Position numbers and translations under genes: made by a program. A stretch of 64,000 nt of DNA from an uncultured Bacillota bacterium (GTDB taxonomy: Bacteria; Bacillota; Clostridia; Christensenellales; QAND01), in the NCBI GenBank assembly GCA_905188085.1, contig CAJJKN010000005.1:62001-126000 (forward strand), read 5' to 3'. The notes under the pieces are model-generated. The model saw only the letters and a program-made list of their open reading frames with translations, was not told where the DNA came from and ran no database searches. The stretch's first letter is position 1; each line of letters begins with the position of its first letter. Below are positions 17,507 through 25,993 of the stretch, one piece after another.

Positions 17507-18355
17507 CTAGATCAACTGCAAAAACGACGCCATGGCCCCGCAAACTTTGCCGTCCCGCCGGTAGGAAAAGAACAATTCACGGTTACAGCAGGTGCAGTCG
17601 TCGGAAATGGTGAGGTGCGCGCCGTTTACCCCGGCGCTGTAAAGCTGGTAGGCTGAAGCGCGGGTTAAATCCAGCTGCTGTTTGCCGGGCTTTTTCCCGG
17701 GCAATACGCAATCTGCCTTGGGGAAGGCTTCGGCAAACGCCGTGCCCACCGGCGGATCCACCTCAAAACAGCACGGGCCGATATGCGGCCCGATGGCAGC
17801 CAGAAGGTCCGCCGGGTTTGTATGAAAGTGCTGCTGCATGGCCAGGATCAGGTTTGTGACCATGCCGCCCACGGTGCTGCGCCAGCCCGCATGGCAAAGG
17901 CCGATGGCGCGGTGCACAGGATCCAGCAGATAGACGGGCGTGCAGTCCGCATGGGTGGCCACAAGGGCCACGCGCTTGTTATCGGTCACCATGCCGTCAA
18001 AGCCAGGGTCCTCTTCGGTATACAGATGAAACAGGCCCCAGCCGCGCTGTGCATCGCCGGCAGGATATACATCCGTGCCGTGCTTGGCGTTTGCGATGAT
18101 GGTGTCCTCTGCGGCAATGCCGGCACAGGCAAACGCTTTTTTGAAATTATCCACGATCTCGTCTATCGCGCCCATCCGCGCGATGGAGAGCTTTAAATCC
18201 GCCCCGTCCGCATAGCGGCGGGTGGTAAAATAGGCCTTTACCAGGCCGGTATTTTCAAACATCGGGATGGTCAGCGCCGTCATCGCCCCCAGCTGCCGCA
18301 CGGGAAAGCCGTGCACGGCCTTTTGCAAAAACGATTCAAAGTGAGGATCTTTCAA
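17507..18355 (-). CDS. pgeF: peptidoglycan editing factor / multicopper polyphenol oxidase family (YfiH/DUF152)
   Basis: A protein of about 282 residues of the YfiH/YlmD fold. The zinc/copper-site residues are in VATHADCTPVYLLDP, GLCHAGWRSTVGG and IGPHIGPCCFEVD (His, Cys, His). Proteins of this family act as purine nucleoside phosphorylase/deaminases in vitro, and the E. coli member removes mis-incorporated serine from peptidoglycan precursors. The start is uncertain: an ATG at 18373 lacks a ribosome binding site, whereas a TTG at 18355 is preceded by AAAGGAG eight bases upstream, so I prefer TTG. It follows nrdR closely; the ylmD neighbourhood after sigE-sigG-ylmC is also seen in Bacillus. 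Confidence 0.82.
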   Translation of the reverse strand: MKDPHFESFLQKAVHGFPVRQLGAMTALTIPMFENTGLVKAYFTTRRYADGADLKLSIARMGAIDEIVDNFKKAFACAGIAAEDTIIANAKHGTDVYPAGDAQRGWGLFHLYTEEDPGFDGMVTDNKRVALVATHADCTPVYLLDPVHRAIGLCHAGWRSTVGGMVTNLILAMQQHFHTNPADLLAAIGPHIGPCCFEVDPPVGTAFAEAFPKADCVLPGKKPGKQQLDLTRASAYQLYSAGVNGAHLTISDDCTCCNRELFFSYRRDGKVCGAMASFLQLI

Positions 18356-18374
18356 AATTCTGTCTCCTTTCATT

Positions 18375-18830
18375 TCATTTTTCTTCCAACAGCTTTTCCA
18401 ATTCGCGTTTAAAGGTGTCTATATCGGTAAACTGGCGGTATACCGAAGCAAAACGCACATAGGCCACAGGATCCAGCGTGCGCAATTCTTCCATAACCAG
18501 TTCGCCGATGCGCTTGCTTTGCACCTCGCGCTCGAGCGAATTGTAGATGGTTTTTTCGATATCCTCCACCACGGTATCGATCTGCTCAATGGAAATCGGG
18601 CGTTTTTCCGTAGCCTTGAGCATGCCGGTCCGAATTTTTTCCGGATCAAACATCACGCGCCGCCCGTCTTTTTTGATGACCAACACCGGGGTTTGCTCTA
18701 TTTTTTCATAGGTGGTAAACCGCTTGCCACATTTCAAACATTCGCGCCGGCGGCGGATCACGGTGCCCTCATCGGTAGGACGGGAATCCACCACCTTGCT
18801 TTCCGGATGTTCGCAGTAAATACATTTCAT
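18375..18830 (-). CDS. nrdR: transcriptional repressor NrdR
   Basis: A 151-residue protein of standard NrdR length. The N-terminal zinc ribbon is [20 protein letters not shown]...[16 protein letters not shown], with two CxxC pairs; the ATP-cone follows ([16 protein letters not shown]). It represses ribonucleotide reductase genes in response to ATP/dATP. No reductase genes are in the window. It lies between ymxH and pgeF, all on one strand with short spacing. Confidence 0.95.
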   Translation of the reverse strand: MKCIYCEHPESKVVDSRPTDEGTVIRRRRECLKCGKRFTTYEKIEQTPVLVIKKDGRRVMFDPEKIRTGMLKATEKRPISIEQIDTVVEDIEKTIYNSLEREVQSKRIGELVMEELRTLDPVAYVRFASVYRQFTDIDTFKRELEKLLEEK

Positions 18831-18894
18831 GGCCCACAGCTCTCTTTCCCTCTGTAATCGCTTTATTATACCATATCCTGTGGGCCGTGAGCCA

Positions 18895-19152
18895 CTATTC
18901 CTGTATGATGTGTCCCTGGGCGCAGTTAAATTCCACGAGGATTAAATCGCGCCCCACACGGGTGATGCAGGACAGCGGCACGCACAATTCCTCTTTGCGG
19001 CGAAACAGCCCGTTTTTCTCCGAATACGGTACAATGAGCCCCTCGATCGTGCCGTTGCACCAATCCAGCGCCAAATCGCTGACGCGGCCCAGGCACTGGC
19101 CGTCGCAAATGTTCACCACGTCCTTTTGGCAAAGATCACTGAATCGTTCCAT
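18895..19152 (-). CDS. YlmC/YmxH family PRC-barrel sporulation protein
   Basis: An 85-residue protein beginning [30 protein letters not shown], the start of the YlmC/YmxH PRC-barrel family. The family is found only in spore formers; its function is not established. It sits directly after sigG, as ylmC does in the Bacillus sigG-ylmA-ylmC region, supporting the call. GGGGG lies ahead of ATG 19152. The frame is open further upstream, but that part overlaps the sigG terminator and is not conserved-looking. Confidence 0.85.
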   Translation of the reverse strand: MERFSDLCQKDVVNICDGQCLGRVSDLALDWCNGTIEGLIVPYSEKNGLFRRKEELCVPLSCITRVGRDLILVEFNCAQGHIIQE

Positions 19153-19262
19153 TGTTTTCCCCCTTTTCTTCTCTTGTTTGTTGTATGCGGCAAAAAGGCC
19201 CCCTATCCCCAAAAGCGGAGCCATTCCTCGGCCGGGCGCGCAAAACATACTTTTTTGCATGC

Positions 19263-19292
19263 AAAAAGCCCCGCAAAATTTTGCGGGGCTTT
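19263..19292 (-). terminator. Rho-independent terminator after sigG
   Basis: A perfect GCCCCGCAAAATTTTGCGGGGC palindrome-like stem followed by TTTTT on the minus strand, 16 bases after the sigG stop codon. Confidence 0.9.
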
Positions 19293-19307
19293 GGCAGCGT
19301 ATTGATT

Positions 19308-20081
19308 CTACATCTGCGTTTTCAGCCGATGCAGCGCGCATTTTTCCAGCCGGGACACCTGCGCCTGGCTGATGCCGATTTCCTCCGCCACCTCCATTTG
19401 CGTGCGGCCTTTGAAATAGCGCAGATAGATGATGTTCTGTTCGCGCTCGGCCAGGCGCTGTAAGGCCTGCGAAAGGGCGATGGTTTCCAGCCAGTTTTCC
19501 TGCTTGTTTTTTTCATCGGACATCTGGTCCATCACAAATACGGCGTCGTTGCCGTCATGATACACCGGCTCGAACAGGGAGACGGGGTCCTGAATGGCCT
19601 CCAGGGCAAAGACGACCTCCTCCACCGGCATTTCCATAGCGCGGGCGATGTCTTCAATGGGCACATCTTCTCCGCGCTCTGCGCACAGTTCGTTGCGCTT
19701 TTGCAGCACTTTATACGCCGTGTCGCGCAGCGAACGGGACACGCGAATGGCGTTGTTATCCCGCAAATACCGGCGGATTTCTCCCATGATCATCGGCACG
19801 GCATAGGTGGAAAAGCGCACGTTTTGCGAAAGGTCAAAATTATCCATCGCTTTAATCAGGCCGATACAGCCGATTTGAAACAGATCGTCTACCGATTCTT
19901 TGCGGTTTGCAAAGCGTTGAATCACGCTCAGCACCAGCCGCAGATTGCCCTGCACAAACGGCTCCCGGGCGGTTTCGTCCCCCTCGTGGATGCGTTTGAG
20001 CAGGCTTGTCATTTCCTTTTCGCTCAAGGTTTTGAGCTGGGAGGTCTGCACCCCGCAGATCTCCACTTTGTTTGATGCCAT
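19308..20081 (-). CDS. sigG: RNA polymerase sporulation sigma factor G
   Basis: A 257-residue sigma-70 factor, the usual SigG length. The N-terminal segment KVEICGVQTSQLKTLS is the signature of SigG. Region 2 is present as DDLFQIGCIGLIKAMDNFD and FSTYAVPMIMGEIRRYLRDN, and region 4 as RYFKGRTQMEVAEEIGISQAQVSRLE. SigG directs late forespore transcription. ATG 20081 is preceded by GGGGAGGGG. It lies 77 bases after sigE, as in Bacillus and Clostridium, and has its own terminator plus a possible forespore-type promoter upstream. Confidence 0.97.
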   Translation of the reverse strand: MASNKVEICGVQTSQLKTLSEKEMTSLLKRIHEGDETAREPFVQGNLRLVLSVIQRFANRKESVDDLFQIGCIGLIKAMDNFDLSQNVRFSTYAVPMIMGEIRRYLRDNNAIRVSRSLRDTAYKVLQKRNELCAERGEDVPIEDIARAMEMPVEEVVFALEAIQDPVSLFEPVYHDGNDAVFVMDQMSDEKNKQENWLETIALSQALQRLAEREQNIIYLRYFKGRTQMEVAEEIGISQAQVSRLEKCALHRLKTQM

Positions 20082-20117
20082 CTTCGCCCCTCCCCAACAG
20101 AAAGATTGCTTGATGGT

Positions 20118-20145
20118 ATCCTTCCCTTTCGGCCGATTTTTATAC
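20118..20145 (-). promoter_or_regulatory. possible sigma-F/sigma-G type promoter of sigG
   Basis: On the minus strand GTATA (20145-20141) and GGGAAGGAT (20126-20118) are 14 bases apart. They resemble forespore consensus elements GYATA and GGnnAnAnT, with one mismatch at -10. The distance to the sigG start is suitable. This is a visual match only. Confidence 0.4.
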
Positions 20146-20158
20146 ATGCCGCCCCGGG

Positions 20159-20875
20159 CTATAGGATCTGCGCCATCTCCTTTTTCAGCTTGGAGAGAAT
20201 GCGTTTTTCCAGGCGGGAAATGTAAGATTGCGAAATGCCGAGCCGATCGGCCACCTGCTTTTGCGTGCATTCTTCGCCGCTGACAAGGCCAAAGCGCAGT
20301 TCGATGATACGCTTATCCCGTGCAGGCAGCTGTACCACGGCATGGCGCAACAGCTGTTTGTCCGTTTCCTCCTCCAGCGGCTTTGCCACGATATCCGGCT
20401 CGGTGCCCAAAATATCGCTTAACAACAGCTCGTTGCCGTCCCAATCCACGTTCAGCGGCTCGTCAATGCTCACTTCATAGCGCAGGCGGGCCGTCTTTCT
20501 CAGGTGCATCAAAATTTCGTTTTCAATGCAGCGGGAAGCATAGGTGGCCAGCTTGATTTTTTTGCTGCCGTCAAAGGTGTTCACCGCTTTGATAAGGCCG
20601 ATGGTGCCGGTGGAAATCAAATCCTCCATGCCAATGCAGGTGTTTTCAAATTTGCGCGCAATATACACCACCAGCCGCAGGTTATGCTCAATTAACGTGC
20701 CTCTGGCGCTTGAGTCTCCGTTTTCCAGCGCCGTTACCAGCGCCCGCTCCTCTTCATGCGTCAACGGCGGCGGCAGCGGCACGGCAGATCCGATATAATC
20801 CACCCGCGGCACAACGCCCAGCCGGGCCAAAAAGCGGCGGAAAAACAACTGTATACGCCTGATCCATGTTCGCAT
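20159..20875 (-). CDS. sigE: RNA polymerase sporulation sigma factor E (pro-sigma-E)
   Basis: A 238-residue sigma factor. The basic, hydrophobic N-terminal 25 residues ([20 protein letters not shown]) are the pro-sequence that tethers pro-sigma-E to the membrane until SpoIIGA removes it. Region 2 is seen in [21 protein letters not shown] and [19 protein letters not shown], and region 4 in [31 protein letters not shown]. It directs mother-cell transcription. ATG 20875 is preferred over the ATG six bases earlier because the GAGGAGG site is then correctly spaced. Its start region overlaps the spoIIGA stop. Confidence 0.96.
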   Translation of the reverse strand: MRTWIRRIQLFFRRFLARLGVVPRVDYIGSAVPLPPPLTHEEERALVTALENGDSSARGTLIEHNLRLVVYIARKFENTCIGMEDLISTGTIGLIKAVNTFDGSKKIKLATYASRCIENEILMHLRKTARLRYEVSIDEPLNVDWDGNELLLSDILGTEPDIVAKPLEEETDKQLLRHAVVQLPARDKRIIELRFGLVSGEECTQKQVADRLGISQSYISRLEKRILSKLKKEMAQIL

Positions 20876-20877
20876 AT

Positions 20878-21690
20878 TCATCCCTCCTCAAAATAACCGA
20901 TGGCAGCGGCCGCCGGAAACAGCGCGGCCCGACCGATCTGTTTGGACAGCGCCACGGCACAGGGCACTGTTTTTTGCTGCCCGTCGCAATCAAATTGCAC
21001 AACGCAAGGGCGGTAGGCCGTAATTTCGCTTTGCCCGGCGGCGGTGGAAAAACAAACGAGCTGCGCGGTTAATTTTTCAACGCAGGCGGTTTCCAGCGCC
21101 GCCTCATGCGGCCAAAACAAAACCGGCAGGCCACAGGTCGGGCAATACAGCGCATGCCCGGTATCCAGCGTGCATACGGCTTCGGCGGTTATATCTGCCA
21201 AATGCAGCGTGGCCCGCAGTTGTGTTTTGCTTTGCACCGCCTTTTGCCGCACCTGCCGCTGGGCCCAAAGCGCCAGCGCACCTGCGCCCCAGCTAAACAG
21301 CAAAAACGCCCAAAGCGGCGGGCCGGACACCGCCAAAAACCCGCCGGAAAGGCCGGTTTTGCCAAACAGCGCGCCATAGAGCTGCACACCCGCGGCCAGC
21401 AGCACGGAAAACAGCCAAAACACCGCGCAATGCCGGGCGTATTGTGCTTTGCCGCCAAAGCCGAAGGCGATGAACACCATGCCAAAGCTCATTGCGATTT
21501 TAATAAGCGGGTGCTGCAAAAATACAAAGCCTCTGGCCAACGACAACACGGCATACACCGTGCCCACCGCCGCGCCCGCCCATACGCGCCCTTTGGCATA
21601 CGGCGTTTGCAGCCATTTGGCCGTGCCGAACAACACCAGCGCATCCGCCCAGATGTTGTCCAAAATCACCAATTCCAAATAGACCTTCAC
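20878..21690 (-). CDS. spoIIGA: sigma-E processing peptidase SpoIIGA
   Basis: A 270-residue protein with five hydrophobic helices in the first 155 residues and a cytoplasmic C-terminal aspartic-protease-like domain. The proposed catalytic Asp is in LDTGHALY near residue 175; other SpoIIGA proteins usually have DTGN. It cleaves the pro-sequence of sigma-E in the mother cell. The start is a GTG at 21690. It opens the spoIIGA-sigE operon, with sigE overlapping its stop codon, and a Spo0A-type promoter lies just upstream. Confidence 0.92.
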   Translation of the reverse strand: MKVYLELVILDNIWADALVLFGTAKWLQTPYAKGRVWAGAAVGTVYAVLSLARGFVFLQHPLIKIAMSFGMVFIAFGFGGKAQYARHCAVFWLFSVLLAAGVQLYGALFGKTGLSGGFLAVSGPPLWAFLLFSWGAGALALWAQRQVRQKAVQSKTQLRATLHLADITAEAVCTLDTGHALYCPTCGLPVLFWPHEAALETACVEKLTAQLVCFSTAAGQSEITAYRPCVVQFDCDGQQKTVPCAVALSKQIGRAALFPAAAAIGYFEEG

Positions 21691-21722
21691 ACGCTTTCAC
21701 GCCCCTTTTCCTCACAGGGGTT

Positions 21723-21799
21723 ATTATAGTTATATGGGCGTGCACAAATTGTAGAACAGGCGCGGAGAGATTTTGCTTTCGTCTGCGCACACTGTCGAA
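21723..21799 (-). promoter_or_regulatory. Spo0A-dependent spoIIG promoter with two 0A boxes
   Basis: On the minus strand, TATAAT (21728-21723) is separated by 22 bases from TTCTAC (21756-21751) at the -35 position. The 22-base spacing is the known oddity of the Bacillus spoIIG promoter, which needs phosphorylated Spo0A. A 0A-like box TTCTACA (one mismatch to TTCGACA) overlaps the -35, and a perfect 0A box TTCGACA lies at 21799-21793. Predicted transcription starts about 25 bases before the GTG start of spoIIGA. Confidence 0.75.
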
Positions 21800-22162
21800 C
21801 GGGCAAAGAAAAAAGCCCCCTGTGGAGGCTTGTCCGCTGCAGTATTTTACTGTTTGCGCTGCCGTGCCGGCAGGGCCGTTTTTCCTCTTTTTCCCATGCG
21901 CACTCATGCCCTGCCCCGGCCTATCGTGCGCATAGATGCGGCAAAGGGCCCGGCCTTTGTCTTTTGCCGTAAGATTCAAAAACAGCCCCGGCAAACCGGC
22001 GCCGTTTCTGGGCATTTTGCAAATTCCTCGCTTCTGTTTTGCATTGTTTCCAGCCTTGTTCCGCGTTTTTTATATCGCTCTTTTGCCCTTGCCCCGCTGT
22101 TTGGCAAAAGGAAAGCAGCCGGGGTTTGGGGATGCGAAATGAGGGGGCGTGTTTTTCCCCCA
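21800..22162. other. intergenic region between the cassette and the spoIIG promoter
   Basis: No gene or clear repeat is visible. Open frames on the plus strand here have no motifs and no ribosome binding site. No obvious terminator for the phosphatase gene that ends at 22163 could be identified with confidence. Confidence 0.5.
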
Positions 22163-22894
22163 CTATTTTTCCAAAGGGCAAACAATAACAACGCTCAGAT
22201 CATCTTCCGAGCCGGCCTCCCTTGCCCTTTGTATAATTGCATCGCACTTATCTGCATAAGTGTCTTCCCCGGCGATGATTTCCTCCAAGGCATCCTGATC
22301 CAAAAATTCGTGAATGCCGTCTGAAGTGAAAAGCGCAAGGGAAAACCGCTGACAATCGGCGATATAGAGTTTGGATAAAAGCGACGGGTTGTTTCCTCCA
22401 AAGCAATTGGTAATCCCGCTTCGATTACAGCTTTGCGCTGCCTCTGTTTGGCCGCTGCTCATAAGCCAATTATAGGTTGTATGATCGGACGTAATCTGCT
22501 TTAAATATTTTCCTTGCCGGATATACGCTCGCGTATTTCCGATATGGACCAGTTTATACCCATCCTGTGTTAGGCAAAGGCCGGTCAACGTTGTTGCCAT
22601 TTGGGGCGCATCCCCTTGCTCCGCAGCAAAAGCAATCAGGCGGTCGTTGACCTTTTTCAGAAAAGTTCTCAAGTCTTTATCCTGAGTTTCCTGCCAGTTT
22701 GATAAAGCGGTAAGAACGAATTGCGAAGCCTGTGCGCCGCCGCGGTTTCCGCCCACGCCGTCCGCAACGCAGATAAACCCATTTTGGGGCATAGGCATTG
22801 CGGCGGATGTTTCCCGGAGCACCTTTGTTCCAACAACCACCGCGTCCTCGCTTTTGTTGTGCCGTTTGCCAGCATATGTGGATACATAAATCAT
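22163..22894 (-). CDS. PP2C-family protein serine/threonine phosphatase
   Basis: A 243-residue PPM/PP2C phosphatase. Metal-binding aspartates are seen in CVADGVGGNRGG near residue 43, LALFTSDGIHEFLD near residue 190 and GSEDDLSVVIV near the C-terminus; the HIGNTRAYI strand is also typical. It removes phosphate from Ser/Thr and would be the natural opponent of the kinase at 27456-29147. It is the last gene of the eight-gene cassette and its ATG overlaps the stop of the AAA+ gene (ATGA). No membrane segment is evident. Confidence 0.9.
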   Translation of the reverse strand: MIYVSTYAGKRHNKSEDAVVVGTKVLRETSAAMPMPQNGFICVADGVGGNRGGAQASQFVLTALSNWQETQDKDLRTFLKKVNDRLIAFAAEQGDAPQMATTLTGLCLTQDGYKLVHIGNTRAYIRQGKYLKQITSDHTTYNWLMSSGQTEAAQSCNRSGITNCFGGNNPSLLSKLYIADCQRFSLALFTSDGIHEFLDQDALEEIIAGEDTYADKCDAIIQRAREAGSEDDLSVVIVCPLEK

Positions 22895-24771
22895 GCCATC
22901 ACCTCATGAACACAGCTAAGCGCATACGGCATATTCTCGGCGTCCAGGTCGTTCAACGTGATTTTGGCATTGTCTTTGATCTGCTCGTCAAACATATACC
23001 GCGCCAGCGGGTTAATCAGCAAACTTTCTACGATGTTGCCAATGCCGCGGCCCCCATTTTCAAGGTTCGCCAAGGCCTTTTCCATAAGTACGGATTTTAC
23101 TTTGTCGCTGATGATCAGTTCAATTCCCTTTTCCTCAACAAGATTTTTGGTAATCTTTGTAAGTTGGGTTTCGAGTATTTGCTTGGCTACTTGCGGGCGA
23201 ATAAAATCAAACACGACAATATTCTCGCCGATTCTATTCAGAATTTCAGGCCTTCCCAGCTCTAATTTAAAATAGGCTTCTATGGCCTTGCGGACCTTTT
23301 CTTGCACTTCGGGATACTCCATCTCCGGGGTTACGTTTGGTTGTCTCAGGCCCGTTTCATTTTGGGTATAGATGCCCAAATTGCTTGTAAAGATGAGGAT
23401 ACATTCTGAAAAATAAACCGTGTTGCCCTGCCCATCTGTCATCCGGCCATCTTCCAGAATCTGCAAAAACTTATCAAAAATGGAAGGATGTGCCTTCTCG
23501 ATTTCATCAAACAGCAAAATGGAAAACGGGTTCTCCCGAACTGCATTGGTCAGCTGGCCTCCGGCTTCATAGCCGACATATCCGGGAGGCGCCCCCAGCA
23601 GCTTTTGATCGCTATGGCTCTGGCTATATTCGCTCATATCAAAACGAATGCAGCGGCTTTCATCGCCAAAGAGCTTTTCGGCCAGTGTCTTTGCCGTTTC
23701 CGTTTTCCCTGTTCCCGTTGGGCCTGCAAAGAAAAGAATGCCCTTGGGCTTTGCATGGGAAGAACTTTGCAGCCCGGCCATGCCGGTAACCGCGCGTTTT
23801 ACAACATCCAGCGTTTTGGTTATTGCAAAGTCTTGGCCTTTTACGCGTTTTTGAAAATCTTCCTTGGCGGTTTTCAATTCGTTTACATCCAGCCTGTCCC
23901 ACGGATTTTCCTTAATCCCGTATCTATAAAGGTCTATCACGGAGGACATTTGCCGAATTTTGGTTCTTTCGTTTTTGCAAAGCCGCCGCAGGCCGTTGAG
24001 TTCTGTAAAGCTGAAGCCCTCTGTTAACCCTACAAAGCGATCCTGCACTTTTTCAAGCTCTTGCGGATGTGCCTGATAATAGGGAAAATCCTCCTCAAAA
24101 ACATCCGCTGCAAAAAAACTGGCAAAGTTTTCGCCTTTGATCAGCTGCTCTCGCTCTTGTTTAGACGGCGGGCCGATGCTGATCGTTTTTACATTGGGAT
24201 TCTCCAGATAAAACCACGCCGGGATATCGTTGACCTTATCGACGATCATAACCACCAGGTTTTTCAGCGTTCCGTTCGGCGTTCTAACATCCTTTCCCTC
24301 CATAGAAGCAAAAAGCAAGTTGGTAAAGCTGTCCACCTCGGCCTGGTCTACATGATCCGGAGAAGTGATATACCGGGAGGCAAGATTCATGATAATCGCA
24401 ACGGGTTGTTTGTTTTGGCCGACCGCTGCTCTGATAAGGGACGTCGCCGAATTTGCTTTTCCTTTAAAATCGCTTCGAATGCAATCCCCTTCAATTTTCG
24501 CCTGAACAAGCTCTGCAAAGGCCCGGATATGTTCTTTATCGCAAGAATTATAAAAGCCCTGCATACTGTCAAAAAAGGCAACTGTCTGGTAGCCAAGATC
24601 CTCAAAATAGTAATGCAGATACTCCGGCAGCCTTAAAATGCTTCCTTTCGGCGCGCTGCCCTCAACCGGGTACCGATAAACATCCAGCACATTTCCCTCA
24701 ATGAGAATAAGGGGTTTGATGCGGCAAAAAATGCCCAGTTCTCTGTGCCATTTTGCTATATATTCTTCCAT
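22891..24771 (-). CDS. ClpB/ClpA-like AAA+ ATPase with a degenerate first domain
   Basis: A 626-residue protein. The first 320 residues look like an AAA domain that has lost its P-loop: a strand PLILIEGNVLDVY stands where Walker A should be, and VAIIMNLASRYI where Walker B should be. Residues 330-600 form a canonical Clp/Hsp100 second AAA+ module: GPTGTGKTETAK (Walker A), the pore-loop-like GAPPGYVGYEAGG, LLFDEIEKAHPSIFDKFLQ (Walker B), and a sensor-2 region (GGRGIGNIVE). There is no ClpB N-domain or M-domain coiled coil, and no IGF loop for ClpP. ATG 24771 has GGAGGAG ahead and starts within the end of the upstream frame. It probably remodels a protein complex, as ClpV does in type VI secretion; its target is unknown. 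Confidence 0.88.
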   Translation of the reverse strand: MEEYIAKWHRELGIFCRIKPLILIEGNVLDVYRYPVEGSAPKGSILRLPEYLHYYFEDLGYQTVAFFDSMQGFYNSCDKEHIRAFAELVQAKIEGDCIRSDFKGKANSATSLIRAAVGQNKQPVAIIMNLASRYITSPDHVDQAEVDSFTNLLFASMEGKDVRTPNGTLKNLVVMIVDKVNDIPAWFYLENPNVKTISIGPPSKQEREQLIKGENFASFFAADVFEEDFPYYQAHPQELEKVQDRFVGLTEGFSFTELNGLRRLCKNERTKIRQMSSVIDLYRYGIKENPWDRLDVNELKTAKEDFQKRVKGQDFAITKTLDVVKRAVTGMAGLQSSSHAKPKGILFFAGPTGTGKTETAKTLAEKLFGDESRCIRFDMSEYSQSHSDQKLLGAPPGYVGYEAGGQLTNAVRENPFSILLFDEIEKAHPSIFDKFLQILEDGRMTDGQGNTVYFSECILIFTSNLGIYTQNETGLRQPNVTPEMEYPEVQEKVRKAIEAYFKLELGRPEILNRIGENIVVFDFIRPQVAKQILETQLTKITKNLVEEKGIELIISDKVKSVLMEKALANLENGGRGIGNIVESLLINPLARYMFDEQIKDNAKITLNDLDAENMPYALSCVHEVMA

Positions 24772-24794
24772 GATTTTCTCCTCCGCCGCCGAGA

Positions 24795-25370
24795 TCATTC
24801 ATTAAAACCCTGATGATGAATGCCGACGGACACAATGCCATCCGCCGTTGTAAAATTTTGAATTTGGTTCTGTGTCTGTGTTAAATAGCGGCAATACAGG
24901 TCTTGATATTTTTTGTTTAGGATATGAATCCTCTGATTTGACGAGCCTCGCAAAACTGTGTTGTTGTTCTGTTCTTCTATATATGCACCGTCTATCAAAA
25001 CGCCGATGGTGCGCAGAATGCTGTCCGTGGCAGGGTCTTTTCTATTTTTCAGCGTTTCAAGCCGATAGCCCGAATAGAGCAGGATATCGTCTGAAATTTG
25101 AACAATCATGTTTAACAATTCATGCAGCGAAGCGGCCTGGTCCATAGGCTCTCCCCCTGTTATGGTAACCCCTTCTACCGGGTGAAGCGCCGCCACTTTT
25201 TGAACCAGTTCATATACCGCTTTGGGAGAGATTTCAAATTCCGGCCGCTGTTTCCAAAGTTCCGGGTTGCTGCACCCTTTACAGCCGCGCGAACAGCCGC
25301 ATAGCCAAATGCCGATTCTCTTCCCCGGCCCCAACACTTGCACGGGATATAACAATCTTGCAACGTTCAT
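24795..25370 (-). CDS. radical SAM protein, NrdG-like activase
   Basis: A 191-residue protein with CSRGCKGC (CxxxCxxC) near residue 26, preceded by GIWLCGC, and a TGGEPMDQA motif near residue 71 that binds S-adenosylmethionine. Length and spacing match the anaerobic ribonucleotide reductase activase NrdG and related glycyl-radical activases. No ribonucleotide reductase or glycyl-radical enzyme is in the window; instead it is embedded in the signalling cassette, with its start overlapping the FHA gene stop by one base. So it probably modifies something within the cassette or supports it under anoxia; that is inference. Confidence 0.85.
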   Translation of the reverse strand: MNVARLLYPVQVLGPGKRIGIWLCGCSRGCKGCSNPELWKQRPEFEISPKAVYELVQKVAALHPVEGVTITGGEPMDQAASLHELLNMIVQISDDILLYSGYRLETLKNRKDPATDSILRTIGVLIDGAYIEEQNNNTVLRGSSNQRIHILNKKYQDLYCRYLTQTQNQIQNFTTADGIVSVGIHHQGFNE

Positions 25371-25993
25371 TATTTCACTCCAAAGACAAAATAGGCTGCT
25401 TTTTCCTGCCTGTTTCCCTGTACCACTTTGCCGCCGAGCCCAATTTCATCCCCATTTTGAAGCAAGGCGGAAACATCTTGCGGAATCTCTTCATTGTTTA
25501 AAAATGTCTTGTTGGTATGGCTTAGATTTTCGATAAACACTTTATCCCCTACCACCGTCAGCTTTGCATGCTGTCTACTCACATACACTTTGGCCTGAAG
25601 ATATTCTTTTAACTCGGCCTCACGGCCTATCACAACAAGCGGCTTATCAATGGTAACAGAGCATGTTTCGTCTAAAGATTTTAATTCATAAGAAAGCACT
25701 TTTGTTTCGTGCTTTTCCGCTTGAACGGGGCGGATATCTGAAATATCCTCTCCGCAAACCTTGCACTTTCTGGCCTGCGGCGCATTCTCCGCCCCACACT
25801 CGCAAATTCGAACAAGCTCGGTTTTCACAGAAACCGGCGCCTGGTTCGTTTCGGCCGCGGGCGATTTTTCCGCCGTATCCTCTACCACTTTGACGCCGGT
25901 TAAATCCGTTTCGCAATACTTGCATTCAAAAAGGCTGGGAGGGTTCTGTTTCCCGCATTCCGGACAAATCTTGTATTTTGACAGCGGCATCAT
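25370..25993 (-). CDS. double zinc-ribbon protein with FHA domain
   Basis: A 207-residue protein. Residues 9-27 hold a zinc ribbon (CPECGKQNP....CKYC), residues about 65-83 a second one (CECGAENAPQARKCKVC), and residues about 115-195 an FHA domain: VVIGREAELKEYL, the conserved SRQHAKLTV and NLSHTNKTFLNNEEI. FHA domains bind phosphothreonine peptides, so this is the expected reader of the kinase in the same operon. Its start overlaps the stop of the coiled-coil gene, and its stop overlaps the next start. Confidence 0.9.
   Translation of the reverse strand: MMPLSKYKICPECGKQNPPSLFECKYCETDLTGVKVVEDTAEKSPAAETNQAPVSVKTELVRICECGAENAPQARKCKVCGEDISDIRPVQAEKHETKVLSYELKSLDETCSVTIDKPLVVIGREAELKEYLQAKVYVSRQHAKLTVVGDKVFIENLSHTNKTFLNNEEIPQDVSALLQNGDEIGLGGKVVQGNRQEKAAYFVFGVK

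Noticed and set aside
21773..22324. 183-codon plus-strand frame
   Set aside because: Overlaps the end of the PP2C gene in antisense and the 0A-box region; no motifs.
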